From: Conidiobolus incongruus B7586 | Taxonomy: Eukaryota > Entomophthoromycota > Entomophthoromycetes > Entomophthorales > Conidiobolaceae | Reading direction: 5' to 3' | Assembly: GCA_000697335.1 (NCBI GenBank) | Contig: JNEM01016767.1 | Coordinates: forward strand, 1-12,440 | DNA: 12,440 nucleotides | Part shown: piece after piece, positions 1 through 9,165 of the stretch | Layout: every line of letters begins with the position of its first letter | How positions within the stretch are numbered: position 1 is the stretch's first letter | Program-made: the position numbers and the translations under genes | Notes under the pieces: model-generated | What the model was told of the DNA's origin: nothing | Database searches by the model: none | The model's input: only the letters and a program-made list of their open reading frames with translations

Positions 1-879
1 ATAAAATAATATTTTATTTCAAAAAAAAAATCTATAAGCTTATTAAGTAATTTATAAATTTTGGTTAAGTATATATGGCTAAAGAATATTTGAATTTATT
101 ATACATAAAATAAAATTGATAAAATATTAATAAAATATATTATTATATAATAATAGTTAATTATTTTTATTTCAATATGTATTTATCAATAAAAATAAAA
201 TTTATAAATAAAATTGAACTCCTTGTATAATTTATAAACAATATATATTATAATAGAATTCAAAAGCTGTTTAAATTGATTTAACAACAATGATGGTTTT
301 GTATTTGTTAAGGAATACATCAAAAAATAATTCAATAATTAACAATGAAACGGTCAAATCAAATTCATACTAAGATCGTCAAGTCTAATAAAATGCATTA
401 CATTGAAGATTTATCGATAAAATTGAACTTTTACTATATGTAAAAATAATTATATCAAGTAAAATATAAAAAGCAACTACCTTTTCCACCATATAAAGTT
501 ATTTTTTGGTGAATCAAATCATCTATACTGAAATATATTACCTGGGACCAAATTTTAAATGATATACTTTTTACTTAAATTTTACCAATTTGGTATGTTA
601 TCAAAATGAATACAAAAAATTTTAACAAGCTTAGGATGTTAGAGTTTATAATATTTCAAATTATAATATTTTCAACGTTATTATCTTAAATTTGATTTTT
701 TATTTTACTATTGATTAAATACCTAATTTATCCGTTTACATTAAAATTATATTAACCATTGTGAATATAATAAATTGCCAATTTCAATATCAGGAATATT
801 ATTACCTTTTATTTAATATACTTATATTTAGTGTAATATTTGGTGTATGGTATTTATGTATTCATATTTTCAATTTGCT

Positions 880-960
880 GACAGATAATTGCTAAATCCC
901 GAATCTCCACATTTTGTCAAGACTAAATTTGAATTTCGGATAACCAGAAGAATAGGGCCG
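880..960. other. Short patch of higher G+C, unassigned
   Basis: This roughly 80-base patch is visibly richer in G and C than its surroundings. On the minus strand it is open for about 33 codons after a T-rich stretch ending in TAG, which resembles a 3' splice site. No protein family is recognisable in that reading and no start or partner exon can be shown. It could be a small exon, a decayed coding remnant or chance. Confidence 0.2.
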
Positions 961-2509
961 CTAAAAAAATGAATTTAAAAATAAATAATACACTTTAATT
1001 TACTAAGAATTAATAGAAACAGATCTCTGATCCTAAATTAATTTTTTTAATTTTTTGAACAAAAATGATCCAACTAACAATTCTTCTGAAATAATGTTCA
1101 TTATGATGCTTTTAACATTTGTAGGTTTATATTATAAATTGTTTCAAGTTGACTATTTAAGAATACCTAGAAATATAAAAATATTGTTCAAATTACTAAA
1201 GTATATATGTAAGTAAAATTTTATTTTCCTTGATTCAAATTGATCGCTTTCTCTTTGAAAATTTATTCAATTCTCTTTTAATATACCACTTTATATCATT
1301 TACTTTACTCCATATATATTAATTTTTCATTTTTTTCACCGTATACTGCATTAATACATAATCCATTGGACCTTAAAATTATTTTTTATATTATTTCAAA
1401 ATTTACTAAATTTAAATATAGTTAAAACTGCCTTGTCTTTGATCTTTCCAATCTAATTAAGTATTAATATTTTTCAATTACTTTATTGTGAAGTCAGTAA
1501 TGAATAAATTCATGAGAAAGTCATTCTATTTTAAAGTTATATAAATACACTGTTTGAATTTTTTTCTAATAGTAAATTGATGGATGAAATATATTAAATT
1601 AAATCTAAATATTTCATATAATTAGATAATATATTAAAATAAGTGTATTGTTGTGTGATTAAATGTGACAATATTTCAAGTATGTTTATATAGCTATAAA
1701 GTCGAGATACCATTATTTTGAATTTAAAAATTCACAAACTTGTGACAATGAATGTAATTAATGACAATTGAGAAACAATTTAAAAATCAAACAATAAAAA
1801 AATTAACACCTATAGAAAAAGGATATGTATATTAATGGGATGCATGTTGCTTACATGCTCGACTTTTTAAATCGATAATAATTTATATTTTATTAAGCAT
1901 TAATGAATGTTGATATAGTTGAACAATTGGATATTCAACTGAATAAACTTTAACTATTGTTTCATGTTTATAATATACTAATTTTAAATCAATTTAAAAA
2001 GCTGAATGTTTTTTATAATATTACAGTCAAAATATTACAAATGTAATCGAGTGCCCTTATAATAGATTATATTCATAATTATATTTAATGTAATTAATTT
2101 TAAACTCATTAATCATTAATACTGAAAATACAATATGCCTATAGCCTATACCACTTATGAATAAACTCTGTAAAATGATAATTTATAACGTCATGATTTT
2201 TGATATGTTTTCGCACATATCATTAATAAATAATATTTTAACAATTGAAAATCCTACTAAATATACATTATTAAGTATTTTATTTATGATATATACAAAA
2301 TACTAAATATAATATAATCATTTAAATATTTTGAACTTTTGAAATTTAAAATCAAAGTTGAATATTCTTATAATTATTTGTTAATGAAACGGATTTATCC
2401 ACTTAATATGATACCATTAGGATAATTTAAGCTAATATAGTCTATAAAATGTCAAAGAAAGAATAATAAGAGATAGATTGACAGTTCATGAATTATTATA
2501 ATAAATCAA

Positions 2510-2558
2510 TTGATGTACCCGTCTTGGATTAGGTTCTAAGTGGAGATGGGTACATTAA
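2510..2558. repeat. Long inverted repeat / hairpin in non-coding DNA
   Basis: The arms 2510-2525 and 2543-2558 pair over 16 positions without a bulge, counting three G-T wobbles, around a 17-base loop. The core ATGTACCC / GGGTACAT is perfect and G+C-rich compared with the flanks, so it is not the trivial A/T palindrome expected here. It could be the stem of a small structured RNA, a remnant of a short inverted-repeat element or a regulatory structure. I recognise no known RNA family, and no second copy is seen in the window. Confidence 0.5.
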
Positions 2559-2794
2559 GAAGTTAGGGACAATCACTATATTTATACTCCATATTAAAAA
2601 ATAAGCTCTGTTAAGTTTGTGCAAGTAGTGTTTTAGTAGTAATGACTTTATAATAGGTTTTTAAATTAATGGTGCAATTAACATGCTCAAAATTCTTCAA
2701 ACAGTATCAAGTTATTACAATAGTTGTATGAAATGCTTCAGAAATATCTTGATTGTCAATTGAGATATAGGTTAATTTCAGTCATAAATATGAA

Positions 2795-2800
2795 TTTATT
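2795..2800 (-). terminator. Candidate polyadenylation signal AATAAA, first paralogue
   Basis: On the minus strand this reads AATAAA, about 145 bases after the stop of the downstream membrane-segment frame. In such A+T-rich DNA the hexamer is common, so alone it means little. It is supported because the matching place beside the second gene (9978-9983) keeps the same hexamer inside a longer shared stretch, while bases around it have diverged. It could serve as the 3' end signal for the gene at 3092-3979. Confidence 0.35.
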
Positions 2801-2907
2801 AAACAATTTTTTGAATAAAATTAAGTCCAAATTAATTATATTATTATTTAGAAAAGATTTATATATCATATTTAGGTTTTAAAGAATTATAGTTTGGATA
2901 TTTTTTT

Positions 2908-2942
2908 GTCGATACAAATATACAATTTCTATTTGTATCAAC
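2908..2942. repeat. Inverted repeat in the 3' flank of the first paralogue
   Basis: GATACAAATA at 2911-2920 and TATTTGTATC at 2930-2939 form a perfect 10-base-pair stem with a 9-base loop. After one mismatch, two more pairs (2908-2909 with 2941-2942) extend it. It sits directly after the stop of the membrane-segment frame at 2945-2947, so it would lie in the 3' untranslated part of a transcript that includes that segment. The second gene has the same element with a shorter 7-pair stem. A role in 3'-end formation or RNA stability is possible but not shown. Confidence 0.45.
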
Positions 2943-2944
2943 AC

Positions 2945-3059
2945 TCAGAATATAAATTGGACTAAAAACAAATACAGCAAAATAACTCCTATGGTAATCA
3001 TCATAAAAATGCTGATAAATAGATTGATAATATTTCCGTAGTTTTTGAATTTTATCTCA
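2945..3059 (-). CDS. Candidate 3' exon / C-terminal membrane anchor of the first paralogue
   Basis: This is a short minus-strand frame lying just downstream of, and in phase with, the gene ending at 3092. It reads through a charged, polar lead-in (IKFKNYGN) into about 28 residues that are almost all Ile, Leu, Phe, Met, Val and Thr, then stops with TGA at 2945-2947. That composition and length are typical of a single membrane-spanning helix with almost no tail. The equivalent stretch by the second gene, 10133-10247, differs at only three bases. All three differences change an amino acid or lie at the segment edge, and none is synonymous. The segment has no suitable start of its own for the whole helix and is best read as a C-terminal exon or extension of the upstream gene, reached by splicing or read-through. 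A purely untranslated conserved 3' flank is the alternative. Confidence 0.5.
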
Positions 3060-3113
3060 CTAATAAAATCATTTTTATTTAAGAATTCAAACTAATAAAA
3101 TCCGCCAACTAAC
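3060..3113 (-). other. Candidate short intron, 54 bases, overlapping the gene end
   Basis: Read on the minus strand, this stretch begins GTTAGTTGG and ends TTTTATTAG, giving GT and AG at its borders. Its length is a multiple of three and its removal would keep the upstream frame in phase with the hydrophobic segment at 2945-3059. The second gene has a stretch of identical length and phase at 10248-10301. TTTTATTAG occurs twice, 32 bases apart, with the first copy covering the annotated stop. Retention would give a soluble protein ending in GGFY and removal a membrane-anchored one. The donor is a weak match beyond GT, and in A+T-rich DNA such pairs arise by chance, so this is a hypothesis. Confidence 0.35.
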
Positions 3114-3979
3114 CCAGGCTTATGATTAACCAAAGTATCATTTTCATGTTTTTCTCTGATATGGTAATATGTAATTCCATCTTTCTTTTTTCCTTGGAGG
3201 TGAAGACCAAAAATCTCTACAACCATATGCAATAGCTCAATATCTAAGCCATCTGCATACAACCAAGATGTAGGTGTATGCTCATCAATCTTAAAGCCCA
3301 ATAAATTGAGGAACGAGTTATCCCTTTCTTTCAATAAGTGATTGAAATTGTGGATACACCCATTTTTGTTAACTCCAACACATCCTGTAGTTAAGATAAT
3401 ATTGGCCATTAATTTTGCATGCTTATATTTCATATTTTGAGCTATAATAATAGATTCTAAATCACGTGTAACTTTCTGAATGCCTGTATCTAACCCATAA
3501 CCAATAGTAAAATGTTCGCTATAACGAAGACAGATAAAATCGTGGATATCAATGCCATACATTTCAGATACTGTGGCCTTGCTGAATGATGGGATTTCCT
3601 TCAAGCATTCTTTTTTATAGTTTTCGTAAGTGGTATTGCCTTTCCGAAAGCCATTGACAATAAAATCATTATATCCTTTAGCAGTAATATTATACCATGT
3701 TGGTTCAAATCCACAAATTCCTAGCACATTACGAGGCAAAGCGATTCTTTGGTAGCTGGTTTCATAACTGTCGCAATTTCTAATGCTTGGCGCATTTGGT
3801 GGAAATTCAGGAAAAGATGGAGCATCATTTCTAGTAACAATGCATGATGTTTTAGAAGAGCTGTAATACTCTTCATAAATATATGGGTTCATAATTTGAG
3901 CGACTGGACCATCAAATTGATCACAACTGCCACTGGGTATGAAAGTAAATAGGGTGATCAATTGGCATAGGTTTTTCAT
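3092..3979 (-). CDS. Secreted/surface glycoprotein of unknown family, paralogue 1
   Basis: The protein has 295 residues and I do not recognise its family, so no function is assigned. Residues 1-19 form a hydrophobic signal peptide, with likely cleavage near Cys19. The mature part begins around the FDGP motif at 22-25, has a proline-rich stretch at about 54-64, and carries seven cysteines (46, 69, 89, 125, 150, 200, 208) shared with the paralogue, suggesting disulphides plus one free or pairing cysteine. N-glycosylation sequons at Asn97, Asn115 and Asn280 are also shared. The most conserved blocks are RIALPRNVL (79-86 region), EMYGIDIH (139-146), FICLRY (148-153), VGVNKNGCIHN (201-211) and the stretch from NSFLNLLGFKID to the end. 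The ATG is preceded by AAACC and by an in-frame stop two codons upstream, which supports this start. No membrane helix lies inside this frame, but one is encoded just downstream in phase. No catalytic motif, protease site or fusion peptide is visible. Confidence 0.85.
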   Translation of the reverse strand: MKNLCQLITLFTFIPSGSCDQFDGPVAQIMNPYIYEEYYSSSKTSCIVTRNDAPSFPEFPPNAPSIRNCDSYETSYQRIALPRNVLGICGFEPTWYNITAKGYNDFIVNGFRKGNTTYENYKKECLKEIPSFSKATVSEMYGIDIHDFICLRYSEHFTIGYGLDTGIQKVTRDLESIIIAQNMKYKHAKLMANIILTTGCVGVNKNGCIHNFNHLLKERDNSFLNLLGFKIDEHTPTSWLYADGLDIELLHMVVEIFGLHLQGKKKDGITYYHIREKHENDTLVNHKPGLVGGFY

Positions 3980-4639
3980 GGTTTAAAGATCCTAGGCTAT
4001 TTAATTCAACAAAATCGAGCGAAATATTAATTTTAAACTTATTTATATATCTCACAAATATTAATATTCAAATATAATACTTGAGAAGTTTAAATTTTAG
4101 AGCTATCAAAAGAGTCCTTTTATATCAATGACTTTTCATTTATTACCCCGATATTTTGATATTCATACAACTCCACCTTAGATTTTTCGACCTAACAAAG
4201 GAAATCAACAAGTAATGGCCAATAGGAATTGTTAAATTTTAATATATAGTATCAATATGTAAAAATTCAAATCCATACCAAATTCTCATTTTCCTATTAT
4301 AGTAAAAATTGATTAAAAAAGTATTTATTTCATAATTCTAATATAGTAGATTAATTGTACTTCAAATAGTAAATTAATGGCAATCTAAAAAGCAGAATGG
4401 TGCAAGAAATATTTTTGGTGGTTACGTTATTTATTAATTTTCTCAAAATATATGATTTTATTTCGGAATCGGATATGATGATTTAAAAACTATTATTCAT
4501 TTCGGACCTATTTTATCATTTAAATTTTTCATTTTCTTGTTTTTCAAGGATTTGTATCTAAATATATCAAAATTAATTTAGTTATCATTTAATATTTTAT
4601 TTATTTTAAAAAATAATTAAAGTTTATATGAATTATGGT
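3980..4639. other. 5' flank of the first paralogue, no gene seen
   Basis: This is the upstream side of the minus-strand gene at 3092-3979 and should hold its promoter. A minus-strand ATATATAAAT at 4041-4050, about 65 bases before the ATG, could act as a TATA element, but such strings are everywhere in this DNA. Similarity to the 5' flank of the second gene fades within a few dozen bases of the start codon, in contrast to the well kept 3' flank. No other gene or repeat is seen. Confidence 0.4.
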
Positions 4640-4995
4640 TTGGATTCAATGTATTGCAAGGCTTCTAGAAAGTAGTCTTGCGATAAAGATTGCGTGAATT
4701 CGATGAAACGGGCCAAAGACGACTAACAAGATACTTTAGAGGGGTTTTAGTAAAATATCAGGATGTAGTGCTTGGCCCTGATCGAAGTGATCGTCCAGCA
4801 AATGTCTGTCTAGTGACTATTTTATAGTGTGGTTGATCCTTTGCCAATGTGTTGAAACTCTTACTTCTGTTATAGTCTGGAATTTTCCATTTTGCAAGGA
4901 TTGTTCCTAATATATGTAAGTGGATTACATCCAGAATCTTGACAGACGGTTAGAGTTGAAAGGAGAGCGGGCCTCCCAATCCGCGACAGTATTAG
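4640..4995. other. Island of higher G+C, unassigned
   Basis: These roughly 350 bases stand out sharply, with G+C near 40-45% by eye against about 20% around them. The edges are abrupt on both sides. The longest plus-strand opening is 46 codons at 4687-4824, rich in Arg, Asp and Val. On the minus strand the right-hand end is open for about 39 codons. Neither resembles a family I know. The octamer TTGCAAGG occurs near both ends of the left two thirds, and TGATCG is doubled in the middle. No tRNA cloverleaf or rRNA motif is recognisable. It could be a decayed inserted sequence, an old pseudogene or a structured non-coding RNA gene. Confidence 0.4.
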
Positions 4996-6399
4996 AAAAT
5001 ATTTACTAACTCAAAATAAATAGTTAAAGTATTTGATTCTTCATAGGTCCCATTTTCAAAATTAATAATATTTCAAATTTGTGAAAATTATTTTTAATAA
5101 TTAGTAAAATTTTTGTACCACAACGAAACGGTTTTTGTTAGAAATATAGGACCTTTATATATTTGGTATTACAATAAAAAGATTAACATTTTTTAATTAA
5201 TATATATTCCAAATTTTAAATATTTTGTAAGAAAAATAAGAAATATTTAAAAGCTGATTCGAATATAAATGAACAAATGCCAATAACTAGATAGACTGAA
5301 ATTGAATAATTCATAATTCTCCAAATTAAACTCATTAAAATAAAAGTTTTTGTTTAATTATTACACTAAATTTGCAAAGAATTTGAATGAATTTATTATG
5401 CAAAATATTTTGGTGAAACTTTTGGAATAAAACTAAAGTTTTCAACGTTGCTTCTATAACATTACCAACTATGCTATTAAAAACACTTTTATAATCAAAT
5501 AAACCTATCAATTAAAACTTGATTTTTCTATTTAAAAATTCATATTTTATATAAAGTTATGAAATAAAATAATTTTTTCTGTTATGAATTAATTAATATA
5601 ATATGATTTTTTAAATTTTAAATTAAATATACCTCCAATAAAATATTTCAAAAAATAGTTATTTCTATTAACCTTTTATCAAATAGAATCTACTGATGTT
5701 ATTAATATAAAAATTTTTCTTTCAACTATTGTTGATAAGCCTATTAATATTAGTTATTAGATCCCCTTTGATATTAAATATTTCCGAATTGATGTTGTTA
5801 GGATTGAGAGGAGCCAAATTAAAATTACACACACAAATATTTAAAGATGAAATTAATTGATTAATAACAAATTCATATTGATTTTCAATTTAATAAAATT
5901 TATGCTTAAATTTAAAATTAGTCCCTATTTTCTCCTATTTCATCGCTTATGCCTTCGGATAACATTTATAGTAGGGGCGTAACCTGTTGCTAATATTTAT
6001 AGTAAGGTTAGGTATTTTTATGATTAAAAATATACATTACAAATATATTGATTTTAATTAAATGTATGATATTCTGATAACTAATCCTTTTTGATTGAGC
6101 CATGATATACTTATTTATACCTGAATAACTAAAAGAAGTATAGAATTATATTACTTTTCAATTTCGTATTTTGACGTATATGGTAATTAGGAAGAAATAT
6201 CAAGATTATTAAAGATACACCATTGGGAAGATATATAAAAACAACTATAATCTTGAAATTCTTAATTTATTTTCCAAATTTGGCAACCTTCTAGAAAATA
6301 TCGTAACCTTTTGATTTTAAAACGTTTAATGATAAAAAAATACAAATCATATCTATCCATTTTGTTGTAAAAACCATTATTATATTATAAGACATGATT
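4996..6399. other. Gene-free A+T-rich region
   Basis: No reading frame or RNA gene can be supported. One less A+T-rich patch at about 5930-6015 contains the decamer ATTTATAGTA twice (5964-5973 and 5995-6004), each followed by a G-rich run. Nothing else stands out. Confidence 0.5.
5964..6004. repeat. Short direct repeat ATTTATAGTA, two copies
   Basis: Two perfect copies of ATTTATAGTA begin 31 bases apart, at 5964 and 5995, and each continues into a purine-G run (GGGG or AGG). They sit in a small patch with more G and C than the flanks. Two copies are too few to define a tandem array, and chance or a short local duplication are equally possible. Confidence 0.25.
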
Positions 6400-7267
6400 G
6401 GCAATTCATAATCTAATATTATATTTTTATAAATAGAAATAAATAGTGAGTATTTCATAACAATTAATAATTAATGGTGATTTTTAAGATAAATAAATTG
6501 GTGTATTTATTCAACGGTTTGAAAATAATTGAAATTAGATCAATATTTAGAATATTATCTATTAAAATACTTTAATTTCAAAACATTATTGAATGATAAA
6601 GAGTTTATTATTTACAATTTTAATTCTATATTTAATAATCAATCAAATTCATTATTATTAATTTAAATATTTTTGTAATTTTCTAAATATTATCAAAAAA
6701 TATTATATAATTATATAATGAATTTTTGTTTTATTTAATAAAACCTCCAATATGAAATATGAAAAAAATTAAAAAAATTCTACAAAATATTTATAATAAT
6801 TAGATAAAATTTATTTATTTAAAAATTTATGATTAATGTTTTATAATAATAAAAAATCATAATGTTTATTAATATAAAATTCATATATTTATATTTCGTG
6901 TTATATTTAATTTTATATTTATTAAATACTATTAAATAGCTTATATATATTATTTTTTTGAAGCTTTTAAATTGTTACATATATATTAAATGTTTTATAT
7001 CTATTAAATCTTTATATAAACATATTTAATATATTTCTCATTAATCGATATTATTTAATATTTAAGGTATAGTTATTCACTTAATAAATAGGTTTAAATT
7101 AGTGTTTTTTTATTAAAAATATAAAATCTACTATAAATTATAAATTATTATTTATAAGAATATATTTTATTAATATATAATAGAAATATTAGTTATTATT
7201 ATTTAATTTTGTATCATTTTAAGCTATCTATTATTATAACTTTAAAATATATTTATTATTTATATAT

Positions 7268-7289
7268 ATTAATTATATATATAATTAAT
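7268..7289. repeat. Perfect 22-base A/T palindrome
   Basis: The half-site ATTAATTATAT is followed directly by its exact reverse complement. In DNA this rich in A and T, perfect palindromes of this size are not very surprising. It is recorded as a structural landmark without an assigned role. Confidence 0.3.
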
Positions 7290-8996
7290 GAAAATAAAAC
7301 CATATATAAAATATATATTATATTTATTGACTTTTTTAATTTTAATATTATAAATTATCATAATTTGTTAAAATAAAATTAATAAATATTCAAAATTAGT
7401 TTATTAATTAAAATATAATAATTATTTAATTCTATTTATTTAAAAAAATTTGATAAATAATTAACATTAGTTATTTAAATGAATATGTATAATATTTTTC
7501 AAAAATGATTTGTAAAATAAAAATCAATTATATATTCACTTGTAGCTTATTAGCTCTTAGCCAAATTAGCTTAAATAACGATATATAACTATAATATTCT
7601 ATTAAATAATAATAAGTTATATTTAATAATATCTCAAATATCAAAACAATTAAAATAATTTATAAATTTCTTAGTTGATAGATTTGAATTATATATAAAA
7701 AATCAATTTATATTTTATAATTTATATATATAATTAAATATATTGTGAATAAAGGGTTTGATATTAATTGATAATAATATTATTATTATATTATATTAAA
7801 AATTACAAAAAATATATGAATATTAAGTTTTATTATTCTATATATCTTATATATTCTATATTCAAATAAATATTATTTTCGAATTTAAAAGACTCCTAAT
7901 ATAAAAAGTCAAATTAAAAATCAAAATAAGAGGTTAAATATAAATTAAAATATTTAATTAAAGCTAATAAATATATTGCTAATTAATTTAATAGAATATA
8001 AATATACGTTTTTAAATTTAATAAAAATATATTTTAATCCAGACAAAAACTTAATTTATAACTATTAATTTATTTTAATTTGAATATATAATTTCAGATT
8101 AACTATAATTTAAGTATTTATATATTTTCTTCAAATATTAAATTTCTTTATAATTTTAATCAAGGTATTAATTCTAAGTTATATTATATTGATATAAAAA
8201 TGAATTAAAAAAATACTTGATAATATAAACAAATATAATATTATCCTCTAATAAAATACCCTTAATTTAATTATAATCTTCAATACCAAATAGCTTAAAA
8301 GTAAAATATAATAATTATAAAGTGATTTTCTCAATTTATTAATTTTAACTTAATTAAATTACTATAGAATTAATAAGAAAATAATTAAATTTTTCCCTTA
8401 ATAAAAAATTTTCATAAGTTTTAAATTATATTAAATATAATTAATATAAAATTGATCTTATTTTTTATAATACTTTAATCAACTCTATACCATTTATACT
8501 TTTAGAAAAAAACAAAGGCTATTTATTTAAGCTTTAGTTTTCATATAATAACTAAAATTTATCAATTTATAAATCATCTAAATTGAATTTGAAATTTAAA
8601 ATCTTAGCTAATAATTAATTAAATTTAATTAAATATAGTTTACTAATATCAAAAAATAATTATTAATTGTAAAAAATACTTTAAGTTGATTTAATAAAAT
8701 ATTTATAAAATAATAAATAAAAATACAAGCAATTTTATGTTTATAACTTATTTTTCTAGGTGAGTATATATATTATATATAATCAGTATTTTTATATTTT
8801 TAATATGTCAAGAAAATAAAAATCTAAACATTTCTCATTTCTTTATTTTGATAAAATATATTTTAATTGATATTTTATTGAAATTTAATTGTAATTAATA
8901 ATTTAATTGAATAATTAAAAATAAAAAAATTCACCATTCTGTTGATCTTAAATTTATATAAAATAATTAATACTCTAAAATAGAAATTTTTTAGTT

Positions 8997-8998
<2 letters not shown>

Positions 8999-9030
<32 letters not shown>
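8999..9030. repeat. (AT)16 microsatellite
   Basis: Sixteen uninterrupted AT dinucleotides are visible directly. This is a simple-sequence repeat likely to vary in length between individuals and likely to be error-prone in assembly. No functional role is implied. Confidence 0.95.
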
Positions 9031-9034
<4 letters not shown>

Positions 9035-9119
9035 CTAAATAATATGTTAAATATTACAAGTTCTTATAAACATAAGTGGTATATAAACCAATATAATACA
9101 AAGGAAAATTTAAAATAAG

Positions 9120-9165
9120 AGTAATATGGCACACTAACGAGGCACGCGAAACCGTAGAGTGACAA
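9120..9165. other. Short G+C-richer patch at the edge of the A+T-rich block
   Basis: About 45 bases here contain an unusual density of G and C, including GGCACGCG, where the 2.7 kb to the left has almost none. There is no reading frame of useful length and no recognisable tRNA arm. It may be a remnant of an older sequence or a binding-site cluster. Confidence 0.2.

Larger units (their letters stand above)
1..2780. other. Gene-free A+T-rich region downstream of the first paralogue
   Basis: No convincing reading frame, tRNA or repeat family is visible on either strand. The sequence is mostly A/T runs with stops in all frames. Exceptions are a less A+T-rich patch near 880-960, a short GCATGT/ACATGC hairpin at 1842-1858 with a 5-base loop, and a strong hairpin at 2510-2558. 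These are described separately where they merit it. The region lies 3' of the minus-strand gene at 3092-3979, so it is probably intergenic. Confidence 0.6.
6400..9110. other. Extremely A+T-rich block without genes
   Basis: By eye this block is close to 90% A+T and is more extreme than the rest of the window. It has no reading frame of note. It holds a perfect 22-base palindrome at 7268-7289 and an (AT)16 microsatellite at 8999-9030. Many short TTAATTAA-like strings occur, as expected from composition. It looks like neutral intergenic spacer separating the two paralogues, although a chromosomal role for such a block, for example in replication or attachment, cannot be excluded. Confidence 0.5.

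Noticed and set aside
1835-1875. tRNA-like stretch around the GCATGT/ACATGC hairpin
   Set aside because: Only one 6-pair stem can be drawn, with no acceptor stem, T-arm or conserved tRNA bases.
3060-3100. The shorter 32- or 33-base GT-AG option inside the candidate intron
   Set aside because: It behaves differently in the two copies and keeps phase in only one, whereas the 54-base option is the same in both.
3092-3979. Reading the paralogues as virus-derived envelope genes or part of a Polinton- or retrovirus-like element
   Set aside because: A signal peptide, sequons and a possible C-terminal helix are compatible with that idea, but no fusion peptide, cleavage site, polymerase, integrase, capsid gene, long terminal repeat or other element part is visible in 12 kb. 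A host surface-protein family explains the data with fewer assumptions.
4041-4050. TATA box for the first paralogue
   Set aside because: Similar strings occur throughout the window and the second paralogue has no matching element at the same distance, so it is mentioned only in the flank description.
4625-4645. GAATTATGGTTTGGAT resembling GAATTATAGTTTGGAT in the first gene's 3' flank (about 2884-2899), as a trace of a third family copy
   Set aside because: The match covers only about 16 bases, does not extend on either side and is not kept in the second gene's flank.
7268-7289. The 22-base palindrome as a replication origin or protein-binding site
   Set aside because: Composition alone makes such A/T palindromes likely here, and no iterated motif or G+C-bearing core supports a specific function.
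6400-9110. Inserted mitochondrial or plastid DNA
   Set aside because: The A+T content would fit, but no organelle protein, rRNA or tRNA is recognisable and no long frame exists in standard or organelle codes as far as I can read.
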